DNA of 64,000 nt from Marinobacter nauticus (GTDB lineage Bacteria > Pseudomonadota > Gammaproteobacteria > Enterobacterales > Shewanellaceae): positions 98,872 to 162,871 of the forward strand of contig NZ_JAHVJZ010000010.1 of the NCBI RefSeq assembly GCF_019801015.1. The letters run 5' to 3'. Both the position numbers and the translations under genes were made by a program. This document shows, one piece after another, positions 43,277-53,047 of the stretch. The notes under the pieces are model-generated. The model did not search any database. It was not told the DNA's origin and was given only the letters and a program-made list of their open reading frames with translations. Numbering within the stretch: position 1 is the stretch's first letter; each line of letters starts with the position of its first letter.

Positions 43277-44362
43277 GTGACCACCCGCGATGATCCCAGG
43301 GACATCATTACCCCCGATGCGTTTCAGATTCACCCCTACTTGTTGAACCGGCCTTTGGCATCGCCCTGGCGCCGGGGCATCGCCATGTTGATTGATCTTC
43401 TGGTGGTGGCGATGATCACCGAATCGGGTGGGGTGATCTTTGTCCTGCTGGTGCTGGCGACCTGGCGGATGCGCAAACGGCAATGGCAAGCGGGTCGGTG
43501 GGCACTGTACGGTCTGTACTTCCTCCTTGCTGCCTCGGTACTGTCGCCAGCCATCGTGTGGTTCACCTCTCTGGGAGAGCCGTTCCGGGAACCGGTCTCG
43601 CAGCAGACCCAGGCCAGCCTTGAAGAGGTCGCGCCGGTGATCAGCGGCAGCATGGCTCTGGTGAAAGCGGAGTTGTGTGATGACGCGGCCTGCGTGACAC
43701 AGCAACTGGATGGTTTGGCGGAACTGACGTCGGTGATGAACGCCCGTGAACGCCGGGAGATAGTTGCGGAGCTGGTCGATAATGTGCCCGCAGACGAGCG
43801 TGCTGGGTTGCAGCTGGCTCTTGAACAAGTGCTTACGCCAGCGCCGGCGGAGGTGCCCGAAGTCGTCACGGCCGATAATGCCGCCGAACCGGGCGAACCG
43901 GATCCGGTCGCCGAGCTGGAGGCCCAGTTGGCCAGGGAAAAGGCGCGACGCAAAGCCTTGGCGAAAGAGGTGGCCCAGTTGGAAGAGACTGGCACCAGCC
44001 CGCTGGCCTGGCTGATGGGTGCGGTAAAAGACATGGGGTTGGGCTTTGGTTTGGCGGCCTTCTATTTCACCGTATTTGTGGCCTGGTTTGATGGCCAGAC
44101 GGTGGGTAAAAAGCTGACCCGCTGCCGGGTGCGGCAACTGGATGGCACGCCCATCTCAGTGTGGGACGCGTTTGGCCGCTATGGTGGCTACGGTGCCGGG
44201 ATTACCACCGGTTTGCTCGGTTTTGCCCAGATTTTCTGGGACCCCAATCGCCAGGCCATTCAGGACAAAATCTCCGCCACGGTGGTGGAGGATTTGCGCC
44301 CGAAAGCTCGATTGAATGCCCGCCGGGTGGTAAAGGGGCAGGTCAACGACGCGCCGGCCTGA
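43277..44362 (+). CDS. RDD-family membrane protein with a large insertion
   Basis: A 361-residue membrane protein. The RDD signature begins near residue 30 (ASPWRRGIAMLIDLLVVAMI, the Arg and Asp that name the family), but the second half of the domain appears only after residue 250 (FYFTVFVAWFDGQTVGKKLTRC, then DRQAIQDK-like DPNRQAIQDKISATVVED). Between them are two more hydrophobic segments and about 150 residues of acidic, partly coiled-coil sequence (LEAQLAREKARRKALAKEV). The GTG at 43277 follows AGGAAGGAG. RDD proteins are transport- or antiport-like; the function here is unknown. Confidence 0.75.
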   Translation: MTTRDDPRDIITPDAFQIHPYLLNRPLASPWRRGIAMLIDLLVVAMITESGGVIFVLLVLATWRMRKRQWQAGRWALYGLYFLLAASVLSPAIVWFTSLGEPFREPVSQQTQASLEEVAPVISGSMALVKAELCDDAACVTQQLDGLAELTSVMNARERREIVAELVDNVPADERAGLQLALEQVLTPAPAEVPEVVTADNAAEPGEPDPVAELEAQLAREKARRKALAKEVAQLEETGTSPLAWLMGAVKDMGLGFGLAAFYFTVFVAWFDGQTVGKKLTRCRVRQLDGTPISVWDAFGRYGGYGAGITTGLLGFAQIFWDPNRQAIQDKISATVVEDLRPKARLNARRVVKGQVNDAPA

Positions 44363-44623
44363 GCGGGCGTCTGCTCTGTCTGCTGTGGGCATCGCCGCAA
44401 TGGCCGTGCTCAGAGTGGGGTCGGGCAGGGGGACGCTGCCGGGCGAATCTCTTTGGCCGCAAGGACACCTATTTCGCATCCGGGGTGCGCCCAGAATCGC
44501 ACCAGCAGTTCCCCCCACCGTCGCTTAGATAGTAGGGCAAAGCGTTTATCCCAGTCTACAAAAATAGAGCATAAGCAATTGAATTTAAATCATTTTCTGA
44601 TTGTCGTTCAGGCGTGGGGAAAC

Positions 44624-44932
44624 TCAGTCAAACAGTCGTCTTTCGACATAGGCTTTCAGCGCACTGTGCTGCAACTCGTCCCATGAGCTGAAGCAGGTGT
44701 GGGCCTGAATAAACGCGTTCCATTCCGGCTCGGGGATGGCGGCAAAGTCCTCGGCGCTTTCGACCGTAAAACCGCTGGCATTGAAGAACTGCTCAATGTC
44801 GGAAAAGCTGGAGCACTGGGCCAGAAACTCCGGCGACAGCAGGTCCCCCAGGGTGATCTCGTCACAGTCGTCCAGTTTTGACAGTTGTTCAATCAACTGC
44901 GCCAGTGCGTCGTTGACGTGCTCTTTGCTCAT
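44624..44932 (-). CDS. Hypothetical acidic protein (102 aa)
   Basis: A soluble, strongly acidic protein of 102 residues with no membrane segment, rich in short helices (NDALAQLIEQLSKLDD, FLAQCSSFSDIEQFF) and three cysteines. GGGGAG lies seven bases before the ATG. I do not recognise a family. It stands alone; the 261 bp to the RDD gene hold nothing clear. Confidence 0.6.
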   Translation of the reverse strand: MSKEHVNDALAQLIEQLSKLDDCDEITLGDLLSPEFLAQCSSFSDIEQFFNASGFTVESAEDFAAIPEPEWNAFIQAHTCFSSWDELQHSALKAYVERRLFD

Positions 44933-45104
44933 GGTGTGCTCCCCTTTCCCCGGCGACGATACCGTTCACTCTAGTGGTTTTTTGCTGTTACTGACTGAGT
45001 TATCGGCAGGTTTACAGTCTGGCTGAGTGACCAGGCTTGTGGCGCTGTCCATTGGCCGACGGTTGCGGCACAGTGATGACGGAAGCAAACACTAAGGAGT
45101 CGGT

Positions 45105-45620
45105 GTGAAGTACTTTGCTTATGGGTCCAATATGTCACTGCGACGCTTGCAGGCGCGGGTGCCGAGCGCACAACGGATTGCGACCGGTTCGCTGGTGGGC
45201 CATCAGTTGCGTTTCCATAAGCGGGGTCGCGACGGCTCCGCCAAATGCGATGCCTATCAGACGGCCGGCATCGGCGATCGGGTGTTTGGTGCCCTGTTCC
45301 TGTTGAACCCCAATGAAAAGGGGTGCCTGGACCGGGCCGAAGGGCTGGGGGTGGGTTACCGGGAGAAATCGGTTCTGGTTCACTCCGGGGATGGCCAAGT
45401 GCACCAGGCGTTTACCTATGTGGCGCTGCAGATCGATGCACAGCTGAAGCCCTATCACTGGTATCTCGAGCATGTGCTGATCGGTGCCCGGGAGAGCCGA
45501 TTGCCCGCTGAGTACCTGATGCAGCTTACGGCCATTGAAGCGCTGACGGACCCCGATGCGGAGCGGGAGCAGCGGGAACGCGCCATCTACACCATCCACT
45601 CTCTGACTTCAGTGCGTTAA
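45105..45620 (+). CDS. Gamma-glutamylcyclotransferase-fold protein
   Basis: A 171-residue protein of the GGCT/AIG2 fold. It opens KYFAYGSNMSLRRLQARV, with the YGSN loop, and DRAEGLGVGY holds the catalytic glutamate. Members turn gamma-glutamyl amines or peptides into 5-oxoproline. The GTG start follows AAGGAG at seven bases. It is a single gene. Which gamma-glutamyl substrate is used is not visible. Confidence 0.83.
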   Translation: MKYFAYGSNMSLRRLQARVPSAQRIATGSLVGHQLRFHKRGRDGSAKCDAYQTAGIGDRVFGALFLLNPNEKGCLDRAEGLGVGYREKSVLVHSGDGQVHQAFTYVALQIDAQLKPYHWYLEHVLIGARESRLPAEYLMQLTAIEALTDPDAEREQRERAIYTIHSLTSVR

Positions 45621-45760
45621 CGCGGGCGCAGAGTCAGCCTCCCGGCCCTGACCGGTCTTTACCTGAATTTACCTAACTTTATCTCTTGTGTGTGGTTGCT
45701 GACGTCCGAATTTCGGATGCTGAACCGAGGACGTTTTTACCATCACAGGACAGAGCAACA

Positions 45761-46162
45761 TTGGGGCAAAGGCGCAAGGGAACCGCCGATTGGGCAGGCA
45801 CCGTTTTTGGCATTTTTTGGGCCCTGACCGCGCTGGGGTGCACCACCGGCGGCGGCATTTATACCTTCGAGGAAGGGGAAGAGTTTTGCGTGATCAATAC
45901 GTTAGCTTCCCCCCTGGTGATTGTGGGGGGCGATCTGGTGTTAGCGTCGGTGAAAGACGCGTTGAATGAGCAGGATAACGAATCGGTTGAGCCGCCTTTA
46001 GGGCTGCAGTGTCGGGGCCCACATTGTGACGAGCCGGTGGCGTGGGATTTCATCCCTGAAGCGCAGGCGTTTCGATGCCGGATCGCGCAGGGAGCCAATG
46101 TCGGCAACCTGGCCCCGGACCCTTATTGCGCCCATCAGGACAGGGTGGATAATTGGCAATAG
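45761..46162 (+). CDS. Putative lipoprotein (hypothetical)
   Basis: With a TTG start at 45761 the N-terminus is a basic segment (GQRRKGTADW), a hydrophobic stretch (GTVFGIFWALTAL) and a lipobox ending LGC, so a lipoprotein signal of about 27 residues. The mature part is 107 residues with cysteines in EEFCVIN, LQCRGPHCDEP, FRCRIAQ and DPYCAHQ, which may form disulfides. A longer frame from 45686 would bury the signal peptide. AGGA lies ten bases before the TTG. Family not recognised. Followed by a strong terminator. Confidence 0.5.
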   Translation: MGQRRKGTADWAGTVFGIFWALTALGCTTGGGIYTFEEGEEFCVINTLASPLVIVGGDLVLASVKDALNEQDNESVEPPLGLQCRGPHCDEPVAWDFIPEAQAFRCRIAQGANVGNLAPDPYCAHQDRVDNWQ

Positions 46163-46187
46163 AGGGCAGGGTGGTGGCACCTGAAAG

Positions 46188-46214
46188 AAAGGGACGGCAT
46201 TGGCCGTCCCTTTT
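46188..46214. terminator. Terminator shared by convergent genes
   Basis: AAAGGGACGGC and GCCGTCCCTTT form an 11-bp stem with loop ATTG and T/A runs on both sides, between the putative lipoprotein gene and the convergent outer-membrane gene. Confidence 0.9.
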
Positions 46215-46229
46215 GTCGTCTCCACCGCC

Positions 46230-48554
46230 TCAAATCAGCCAGGCGTAGCTGACCTTCATAAAGTAGGTGCGGCTGTCCTGAACCAGATCCGTTTCGGTGT
46301 CATCGGCGTAGCGGCCATCGGAGTAGCCGGCGTAGAACACGGTTTGCGGGTTGAGCTTGTAGCCGTACAGGAACTCGCTGGAGAGTTGCTGGTAGTTGCT
46401 GTCCACATCATCAAAGCGGTAAAGGCTCGGGTCCCGATCAATGTCGGTGTAGATGGTGGAGAGGCGGATAAAGCTGCGGACGCTGAACTGCCAGGTCAGA
46501 CGAAGATCCGACAAGTTGGCGGTGAACAGGGTGCCGCCATCCACATCCAGCTCCCGCCACAGGTGGCGCAGGTGGGCGGTCAGGGAGCGGGTCGGTTTCC
46601 AGTTTACCCAGCCGTTAACCTGAGTGATGGTGCCCAGCTGGTTATTGGCAAAGTCGATCTCGTCGCCATGGCGCACACCGGCGCCAAATTTTATTGGCTT
46701 GATGGGGCGCACTTCACCATAAAAGCCGGCAAAGGTTTCATCGAACAGCGGTGCGTTATCTTCAATGGCCAGGCTGCTGCCATCATTGCGCTGGCCCACC
46801 CGCTCGCGGGTGACCGCGTACCATTCCAGATAGCTGTCGTACTTGCCCGACAACGAGAACTTCGCCTCGGCTTCCTGCTCAATCAGCTCACCGTCCATGT
46901 TCTCGCTGCGATCGACATCACCGGACAGCTCCACCTCGTGGAAGAACCGGTCCTGCGGATACCAGACGTGACCGCCGCCAACGACGGCTTTGGCGAAGTC
47001 CACCCGGTCCATAAAGCCCAGATCCGCGCGGAAGTTCTCATCGGCGTGGTAAAGGTTGGCGTAGGCAAACCAGTGACGGGATTCGTAGTTGTAGTTGAGC
47101 CGGGCCAGCTGGCCCTGGAAGGCGTCATCCGTCAGGGTACGCAACACCTGCTCGTTGTAGTCACAGTCGCCGAATTCGCACTGGGTCTGGCCTGGCTGGG
47201 TGCAGTCGTCGCCATCGCAGAACTGTTCGGCCAGATCTGCCGGGTAACGAGTATCGCTGTACAGCCACATGGCGCCGATGCGGTGTTGGTCGGTGATCTC
47301 CCAGCGCAGGTCCACGCCGCTCATGGCGTTGCGGTAGTGCTCACTTTCCCGGAAGGTGCCGATCACGCCAAGCTGCCAGCCTTCTCCGCTGTCGTAGAGA
47401 TAGCGCCCCGCAAGGTTGTCACTCTTGGTGCCCAGTTCGGCAATGCTGGAGCCGAGATTTCCGGGGATCAGGAAGTTGGTTTGTTCGTCGCGGGTCTGCA
47501 GCAGGCCGTAGACATGGTTACCACGCTGCCCGGTGATCTTGGTGCCGAACTCCGGTTCCGCCAGGTTGCGGGTGTGGATCAGGTTCAGCTGAGTGGCGAA
47601 GTTGTCGGCGTTGTCGAGATAGAAGGGGCGCTTCTCCGGGTAAAACAGGGCGAAGGTGGTGTTGACGTCCAGTTGCCCGGCGTCCGCTTCCACCTGTGAG
47701 AAGTCGGGGTTGATGGTGAGGTTGAGCAGGGTATCCGGGGTGATGCCCCAGCGCACATCCAGCCCCGGCTCAAAGTTCTCGTCCCGCTCCCAGGGGCTGC
47801 TGCCGTCGTCCCGGGTTTCAATCTGGTTGGCGGTCACGGAGGGGGTGATCTGAAGCTGATTGCCCGGTTCAGCCCCTTCCAGACCGGTGGCGACACCCAT
47901 CTGGCACAGTCGGCAGGCGATGTCCCGGTCTACCGGCGTGGCGGCCAGTCGGTAGTTGTTCTCCCGGGGGTAGAAGCGCACCAGTTCGATGCCCCACTCC
48001 TGGGTGTCGCGCTGACCGTCGAAATTGAACAGGCGCAGTGGCAACGCCATCTCAACCTGGTAGCCGTTTTCTGTCAGCTGTCCGGCACTTTGCCAGATCC
48101 CATCCCAGGCATCGCTTTCACGGCCGGTCAGTTCGTTTTCAATGCTGTCATGCTGGACGCCCATGGGGTTGACGAAGAACTGGTAGGCCAGACGGGCCTG
48201 GTTCCAGGTGTCCAGTTTGATGCCCACCATGTCGTCGCCCCAGCTTTTGTCCCGGTCGGTCAGGTGAGCGCGGATGCGGGAGGGGTCCGGATCTTCGGCG
48301 ATGAATGCCACATAGAGGGTGTCCGAGGTGGCGATAAGCCGGGCTTCGGTCGGCACCGGGGCAGGGGTGTTCTCTGAAGGGCGGGTTTGCAGCGTCAGGG
48401 GAATGCGGGTGGCGTCATGCCAAAGTGCTTCAGACAGCACACCGTCGATGGTGGGCGGCTGCTGGGTCTGGGGGATGGAGATTTGGAGCCGGTCCTCGGC
48501 CAGAGTGCCGGGGGAAAGCAGCAAGGCTGCCAGGGGAAGGAGGCGCTTAAACAT
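46230..48554 (-). CDS. CBM9-like/DUF5916 outer-membrane protein
   Basis: A 774-residue exported protein (signal MFKRLLPLAALLLSPGTLA). Residues about 25-210 form a carbohydrate-binding-module-9-like beta sandwich (PTIDGVLSEALWHDA, YVAFIAEDPDPSRIRAHL, GWQVEMALPLRLF-like region), and the remaining 550 residues are the DUF5916 region, a probable beta-barrel with alternating aromatic strands ending in MKVSYAWLI. Two cysteine pairs occur (CRLCQ and CDGDDCTQ...CEFGDCD). The family is thought to bind or import glycans at the cell surface, but no polysaccharide enzymes are adjacent. Monocistronic. Confidence 0.8.
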   Translation of the reverse strand: MFKRLLPLAALLLSPGTLAEDRLQISIPQTQQPPTIDGVLSEALWHDATRIPLTLQTRPSENTPAPVPTEARLIATSDTLYVAFIAEDPDPSRIRAHLTDRDKSWGDDMVGIKLDTWNQARLAYQFFVNPMGVQHDSIENELTGRESDAWDGIWQSAGQLTENGYQVEMALPLRLFNFDGQRDTQEWGIELVRFYPRENNYRLAATPVDRDIACRLCQMGVATGLEGAEPGNQLQITPSVTANQIETRDDGSSPWERDENFEPGLDVRWGITPDTLLNLTINPDFSQVEADAGQLDVNTTFALFYPEKRPFYLDNADNFATQLNLIHTRNLAEPEFGTKITGQRGNHVYGLLQTRDEQTNFLIPGNLGSSIAELGTKSDNLAGRYLYDSGEGWQLGVIGTFRESEHYRNAMSGVDLRWEITDQHRIGAMWLYSDTRYPADLAEQFCDGDDCTQPGQTQCEFGDCDYNEQVLRTLTDDAFQGQLARLNYNYESRHWFAYANLYHADENFRADLGFMDRVDFAKAVVGGGHVWYPQDRFFHEVELSGDVDRSENMDGELIEQEAEAKFSLSGKYDSYLEWYAVTRERVGQRNDGSSLAIEDNAPLFDETFAGFYGEVRPIKPIKFGAGVRHGDEIDFANNQLGTITQVNGWVNWKPTRSLTAHLRHLWRELDVDGGTLFTANLSDLRLTWQFSVRSFIRLSTIYTDIDRDPSLYRFDDVDSNYQQLSSEFLYGYKLNPQTVFYAGYSDGRYADDTETDLVQDSRTYFMKVSYAWLI

Positions 48555-48644
48555 CCTGTTAAAGTCTCGTTATCGTTTTTGCGCCATTGTGCCACAGGCG
48601 CGGTGGGTGGCCAGCGCCTGTGGTAAACGATTTGTAACAGGGGT

Positions 48645-49448
48645 TTACAACTTTCGATGAACCTCGCGGTACTGGTCCACCCACAGTGCGGTGGCGCCGC
48701 AAATGGCTACTGGCATCAGGATCAGGTTGAGCAACGGGATCATCGCCATCAGTGCAGCCGTGGCACCAAAGGAAAAGCTGCGCCACCGTTGCATTGCCAG
48801 CGCTCTGCGCATCCGGCCAAAGGGCACTTTGTGGTTGTCAAAGGGGTAATCCAGGTACTGAATCGCCAGCATCCAGGCGGTAAAGCAGAACCAAATCACT
48901 GGCCCGATGCCGGGAATAAAAAACAGGATCAGCAAAAACACCAGCGCCCGGGGCAGGTAGTAGCAGAGCTTGGTCCACTCCCGTCCGATCAGCCTTGGGG
49001 TGTCTTTAAGCAGGTCCAATACCCCGCCGGTGTCCACCTCCTGGCCGGTCAGTCGCTTCTCCACTTGCTCCGCCAACAGCCCGTTAAAAGGGGCGGCAAT
49101 AAAGTTCATGATGGCGGTAAAGGTGAACGCGGCAGTGACCAGCACACTCAAGCCCACCAACGGCCAGAGCAGCCATTCCAGCCAGCGCAGGAATTCCGGC
49201 GTGGCCTCCATCAGCTGGCCCATCCAGACGCCCATCTGCTGAAACAGGAAGTAGAAGGCGACGGAGAACAGCACCAGATTGATCCCCAGTGGCAGGGCGA
49301 CAAAACGGCGCAACCCTTTCTGGCGAATGAGCTCAAAACCCTTCAGGAAGTAGCTGACGCCACTGGCGCCTTCGGGCAGTACGGATTTGACGGTATGGGA
49401 GTCGTTTAACAACAGCGTGTTCTCTTGACGATAAACCAGTAGATGCAT
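48645..49448 (-). CDS. cysZ: Sulfate transporter CysZ
   Basis: A membrane protein of about 267 residues that brings sulfate into the cell for cysteine synthesis. The conserved CysZ segments are SGVSYFLKGFELIRQKGLRR, FIAAPFNGLLAEQVE and MLAIQYLDYPFDNHKVPF, with hydrophobic segments around residues 50-75, 90-125 and 165-200, and 225-250. The start is uncertain: ATG 49448 has no ribosome site, and a TTG at 49412 follows AAGAG. It is divergent from smc, as cysZ is divergent from zipA in E. coli. Confidence 0.9.
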   Translation of the reverse strand: MHLLVYRQENTLLLNDSHTVKSVLPEGASGVSYFLKGFELIRQKGLRRFVALPLGINLVLFSVAFYFLFQQMGVWMGQLMEATPEFLRWLEWLLWPLVGLSVLVTAAFTFTAIMNFIAAPFNGLLAEQVEKRLTGQEVDTGGVLDLLKDTPRLIGREWTKLCYYLPRALVFLLILFFIPGIGPVIWFCFTAWMLAIQYLDYPFDNHKVPFGRMRRALAMQRWRSFSFGATAALMAMIPLLNLILMPVAICGATALWVDQYREVHRKL

Positions 49449-49563
49449 TGTGTTGCGGCGCATCGCATTTGGTCAACATCGATAGCATTTCAGGCTGTTA
49501 CAAATTCCACGGCCATTTGATAGAGTGGCAGGATCTCAGCTATCGGAACCCTGCGCCTGCCTC

Positions 49564-52500
49564 ATGCGGCTTAAACAGATCAAGCTTGCCGGCTTTAAGT
49601 CCTTCGTCGATCCCACCAAGGTACCCTTTCCGGACCAGATGACCGCCATTGTCGGTCCCAATGGCTGCGGCAAATCCAATGTGATTGATGCGGTTCGCTG
49701 GGTGCTGGGGGAAAGCAGCGCCAAGAACCTGCGTGGCGACGCGATGACTGACGTCATCTTTAATGGCTCCAGCAGCCGTAAACCGGTGTCCGTCGCCAGT
49801 GTTGAACTGGTGTTTGATAATCACGCCGGCCGGTTGGACGGCCAGTATGCCAGTTACGCGGAGATTGCGGTTAAACGTCAGGTTACCCGTGATGGCCAGT
49901 CCAGCTACTTCCTGAACGGCAGCAAGTGCCGTCGTCGCGACATTACCGACCTGTTTATGGGCACCGGTCTGGGCCCGCGCAGCTACGCGATCATCGAACA
50001 GGGCATGATCTCCCGGTTGATTGAGTCGAAGCCTCAGGAGTTGCGGGTCTTTATTGAAGAAGCCGCCGGGATCTCCCGTTATAAAGAGCGCCGCCGGGAA
50101 ACCGAGAACCGCATCCGCCATACCCGCGAGAACCTGGAACGCCTGACCGATGTGCGCACCGAATTGGGCAGTCAGATTGAACGTCTGCGCCGTCAGGCGG
50201 ATGCCGCTCGTCGCTATCGCGAATTGAAGGCCCAGGAGCGCACGCTGCACGGGGAGTTGCTTGCGCTGCGTTGGCGTGAAATCAGCGGGCGCATGGATGA
50301 GCTGAATCAGACCATTCAGGCGCTGGAAACCCGCAAAACCCAGTTTGAAAGCGCCTCAGCCGGGGACAGTGCGGCGGTGACAGCGCTGGAGCAGCAACGC
50401 TCTGATCTGGGTGCCGAAGTGGAGCGCAGCCAACAGCGTCTGTTTGTGCTGGGCAGCCAGATCACCCGGCTGGAGCAGCAGATCCTTCACAGCCGCCAGC
50501 GTCGCCAGCAGCTCGAGGATGAGATCCGTCGTAATCAGATGCAGGCTGGTAGTGCCGATGAAAGCTTGCGGGCGCTGGATGAAGAGCAGCAGGAGCTTGA
50601 GGAGAGCCTCGCTGTGCTGGCGCCGGAACAGGAAGCGTTAAGCGAAGATCTCGAAACCCTGAGCCTGGGCCTGGAAGAGGCACAGATGGGGTTTGAAGCG
50701 CTCAGTGACGAGCGGGACAGCGCCCGGGATGCCCTGGCGCAGTCGCAACGCGCCGCGCAAGTGGCCCGTACCGAAATGGCGGGTCTGGAGCGGGAGCGGC
50801 AGCAGGGACAGGCTGCCGCCCAGCGGCTGCAGGCGCAACTGGCGCAGTGGGATCCGAAAACCCTGGAATCCGAACTGGCCCAGCAGCGTGAAAGCCTTGA
50901 GGACGCACAACAAGAGCTGGAACAAGCCACAGCCCGTCTGGAACAGGCGCAACTGACCCGGGAAGAGGCGGAGACAGAGCGGGAGACCTGTCGCTCTGAG
51001 CTGGAACAACTGACCGCTGAGCGGGTGCGGCTGGAAGCGCGGCAGGCTTCACTTGCCACCTTGCTGAAAGCCCGGGAAACCCGTTTGCCGGAGCCCTTTG
51101 ATTCTTTGCCGCGCGCCTGGCAACAGTGGTCGGTAGAGCCCGGCTGGGCTGCAGCGGTCGAGCAGGTACTGAGCCGTCCAATGCAGGCGGTGACCGGTGC
51201 CGCGGATAACGCCCTGCCCGAAGGGGTAATGCGCCTGTCGGACACCGTTTGCGGTGGCGATTCTCAGCCCCGTCATCCCTGGCCCCGTTTGCTGGACAAG
51301 ATCCAGGCGCCCTTCAACCTGTCCCCCTGGCTGGTTCAGGTTTACTGCGCGGACAGCCTGGAACAGGCCAGGCAATGGCTGGCGGAAGCCGGGCCCGACG
51401 TATCGGTGGTCCTTCAGGATGGCCGCTGGTTGGCTGACGGGTTTGAAGCGGCCCCAGGGCAGGGCAGTGAGCGCCCCCTTACCGACATTCAGGTCGAACT
51501 GGACGCGGGACAACAGTCCCTTGACGCCCTGTCCGGCCGTATTGAGCAGGCTCAGTTGCGTCAGCAGCAGGCAATTGCCGGCCTGCAATCGGCTCGCCAA
51601 AGCGAAGAGCAGTCCCGCCAGCAGGTTCAGCGTGAACGTGAGCGGGTGCTCACCCTCAGCAATCGGGTTGAAAGCCTGGCCCAGCGGCTGGAGGAGCAGC
51701 GCCAGCAGCGGGAGCTGTTGGATGCGCAGCGGGAAGAGCTGGCGATGCGTCAGGAGGCGCTGGAGGGCCGGCAACTCGAGCTGGAGATGGAGGTGGAGCA
51801 GCTGAGCCTTGCCCAGGAGGAGGCGGAGCAACGGCTCACCTCGGTGGAGCAACGTTCGGAGTCGGCACGCAGTGCCGTGCGGGACCGACAGACCCAGCGC
51901 GATCAGGCTCAGCAACGCCTTCAGCAACTGATGCTGACCCTGCAAAGCCAGGAAGCTCGTCTGCAGGGGCTGACGGCACGTCGTGTTCAGGCCAAAGAGG
52001 CTCAGGGCGAGTGGCAGCAGCGCTGTGAAATGGCCCGCGAGGAACAAGAAGCGTTGGCTGAGCCGCTGCTGGAGTACGAAGAGACACTGGCGCAGGAACT
52101 CGAGCAGCGGGTGTTGCTGGAAGCGGAAGTGACGGAGCGGCGCGAGGCGTTGGAGGAGGTCAATCAGACCCTGGCCAACCTGGCAGACAGCCACCGTGGC
52201 CAGCAGGCACAGTTGCAGTCGGTGGTGGCAGACCTGAGTCGTCATCAGCTGGAATACGAAGGCCTGCGGGTTCAGGCACAGGGCCAGTTGGACCTGCTGG
52301 CAGAATCGGAGATGCAACTGAAAGGGATTTTGGAATCCCTCAGTGCGGAAGCCGCCGTGGCGCAATGGCAGGCGGATCTGGAGCGCGTGCGCGAGCGGAT
52401 CAAGCGGCTTGGCGCCATCAACATGGCGGCGATTGAGGAGTATGAACAGCAATCGGAACGTAAAGCGTACCTGGATGCCCAGGACGCGGATCTGACCGAA

Positions 52501-53025
52501 GCGCTGGACGTGCTGGAATCCGCCATCAGAAAGATCGACCGGGAAACCCGGCAAATGTTTAAAGACACCTTTGACAAAGTGAACGCGGATCTGGGTACGC
52601 TGTTCCCGAAGGTGTTTGGCGGCGGCAGCGCCTATCTGGCGCTGACCGACGATGACCTTCTGAATACCGGTGTCACCATCATGGCTCGCCCACCGGGTAA
52701 AAAGAACAGCACCATCCACCTTCTCTCTGGTGGTGAAAAAGCCCTGACGGCATTATCATTGGTGTTCGCAATTTTCCGCCTGAATCCAGCGCCTTTCTGT
52801 ATGTTGGATGAAGTGGATGCCCCGCTGGACGACGCCAACGTAGGGCGGTTCTGCCGCCTGGTGAAGGAGATGTCGGAAACGGTTCAGTTTATCTTCATCA
52901 GCCACAACAAGGTGAGCATGGAGATGGCGGATCGCCTCACCGGGGTGACCATGCACGAGCCGGGCGTGTCCCGGATCGTTGCTGTCGATATTGAAGAGGC
53001 CGCTGCAATGGCCCAAATGGGATAA
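49564..53025 (+). CDS. smc: Chromosome segregation protein SMC
   Basis: A 1153-residue condensin ATPase that compacts and separates chromosomes with ScpA and ScpB. The head begins MRLKQIKLAGFKSFVDPTKV, with Walker A GPNGCGKSN near residue 32. Two very long coiled coils flank a hinge at about residues 500-660, and the C-terminal head has the signature LLSGGEKALTALSL and Walker B APFCMLDEVDAPLDD. The start used fits the family; a GTG 13 codons upstream adds an unrelated leader. It is first in a block with zipA (22 bp) and ligA, so its use of Smc and not MukB is typical of Alteromonadales. Confidence 0.97.
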   Translation: MRLKQIKLAGFKSFVDPTKVPFPDQMTAIVGPNGCGKSNVIDAVRWVLGESSAKNLRGDAMTDVIFNGSSSRKPVSVASVELVFDNHAGRLDGQYASYAEIAVKRQVTRDGQSSYFLNGSKCRRRDITDLFMGTGLGPRSYAIIEQGMISRLIESKPQELRVFIEEAAGISRYKERRRETENRIRHTRENLERLTDVRTELGSQIERLRRQADAARRYRELKAQERTLHGELLALRWREISGRMDELNQTIQALETRKTQFESASAGDSAAVTALEQQRSDLGAEVERSQQRLFVLGSQITRLEQQILHSRQRRQQLEDEIRRNQMQAGSADESLRALDEEQQELEESLAVLAPEQEALSEDLETLSLGLEEAQMGFEALSDERDSARDALAQSQRAAQVARTEMAGLERERQQGQAAAQRLQAQLAQWDPKTLESELAQQRESLEDAQQELEQATARLEQAQLTREEAETERETCRSELEQLTAERVRLEARQASLATLLKARETRLPEPFDSLPRAWQQWSVEPGWAAAVEQVLSRPMQAVTGAADNALPEGVMRLSDTVCGGDSQPRHPWPRLLDKIQAPFNLSPWLVQVYCADSLEQARQWLAEAGPDVSVVLQDGRWLADGFEAAPGQGSERPLTDIQVELDAGQQSLDALSGRIEQAQLRQQQAIAGLQSARQSEEQSRQQVQRERERVLTLSNRVESLAQRLEEQRQQRELLDAQREELAMRQEALEGRQLELEMEVEQLSLAQEEAEQRLTSVEQRSESARSAVRDRQTQRDQAQQRLQQLMLTLQSQEARLQGLTARRVQAKEAQGEWQQRCEMAREEQEALAEPLLEYEETLAQELEQRVLLEAEVTERREALEEVNQTLANLADSHRGQQAQLQSVVADLSRHQLEYEGLRVQAQGQLDLLAESEMQLKGILESLSAEAAVAQWQADLERVRERIKRLGAINMAAIEEYEQQSERKAYLDAQDADLTEALDVLESAIRKIDRETRQMFKDTFDKVNADLGTLFPKVFGGGSAYLALTDDDLLNTGVTIMARPPGKKNSTIHLLSGGEKALTALSLVFAIFRLNPAPFCMLDEVDAPLDDANVGRFCRLVKEMSETVQFIFISHNKVSMEMADRLTGVTMHEPGVSRIVAVDIEEAAAMAQMG

Positions 53026-53047
53026 ACAAGTGTAGGTTCGACTCGCT

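Noticed and set aside
43175-44137. 320-codon frame antisense to the RDD gene
   Set aside because: The plus-strand frame has an AGGAAGGAG site and the RDD signature; the antisense product is histidine- and glutamine-rich without structure.
46200-47699. 499-codon frame antisense to the CBM9/DUF5916 gene
   Set aside because: The opposite strand encodes a signal peptide, CBM9-like domain and barrel; the antisense frame shows none of these.
51049-52719. 556-codon frame antisense to smc
   Set aside because: Leucine/glutamine-rich translation is the mirror of coiled-coil codons in smc.
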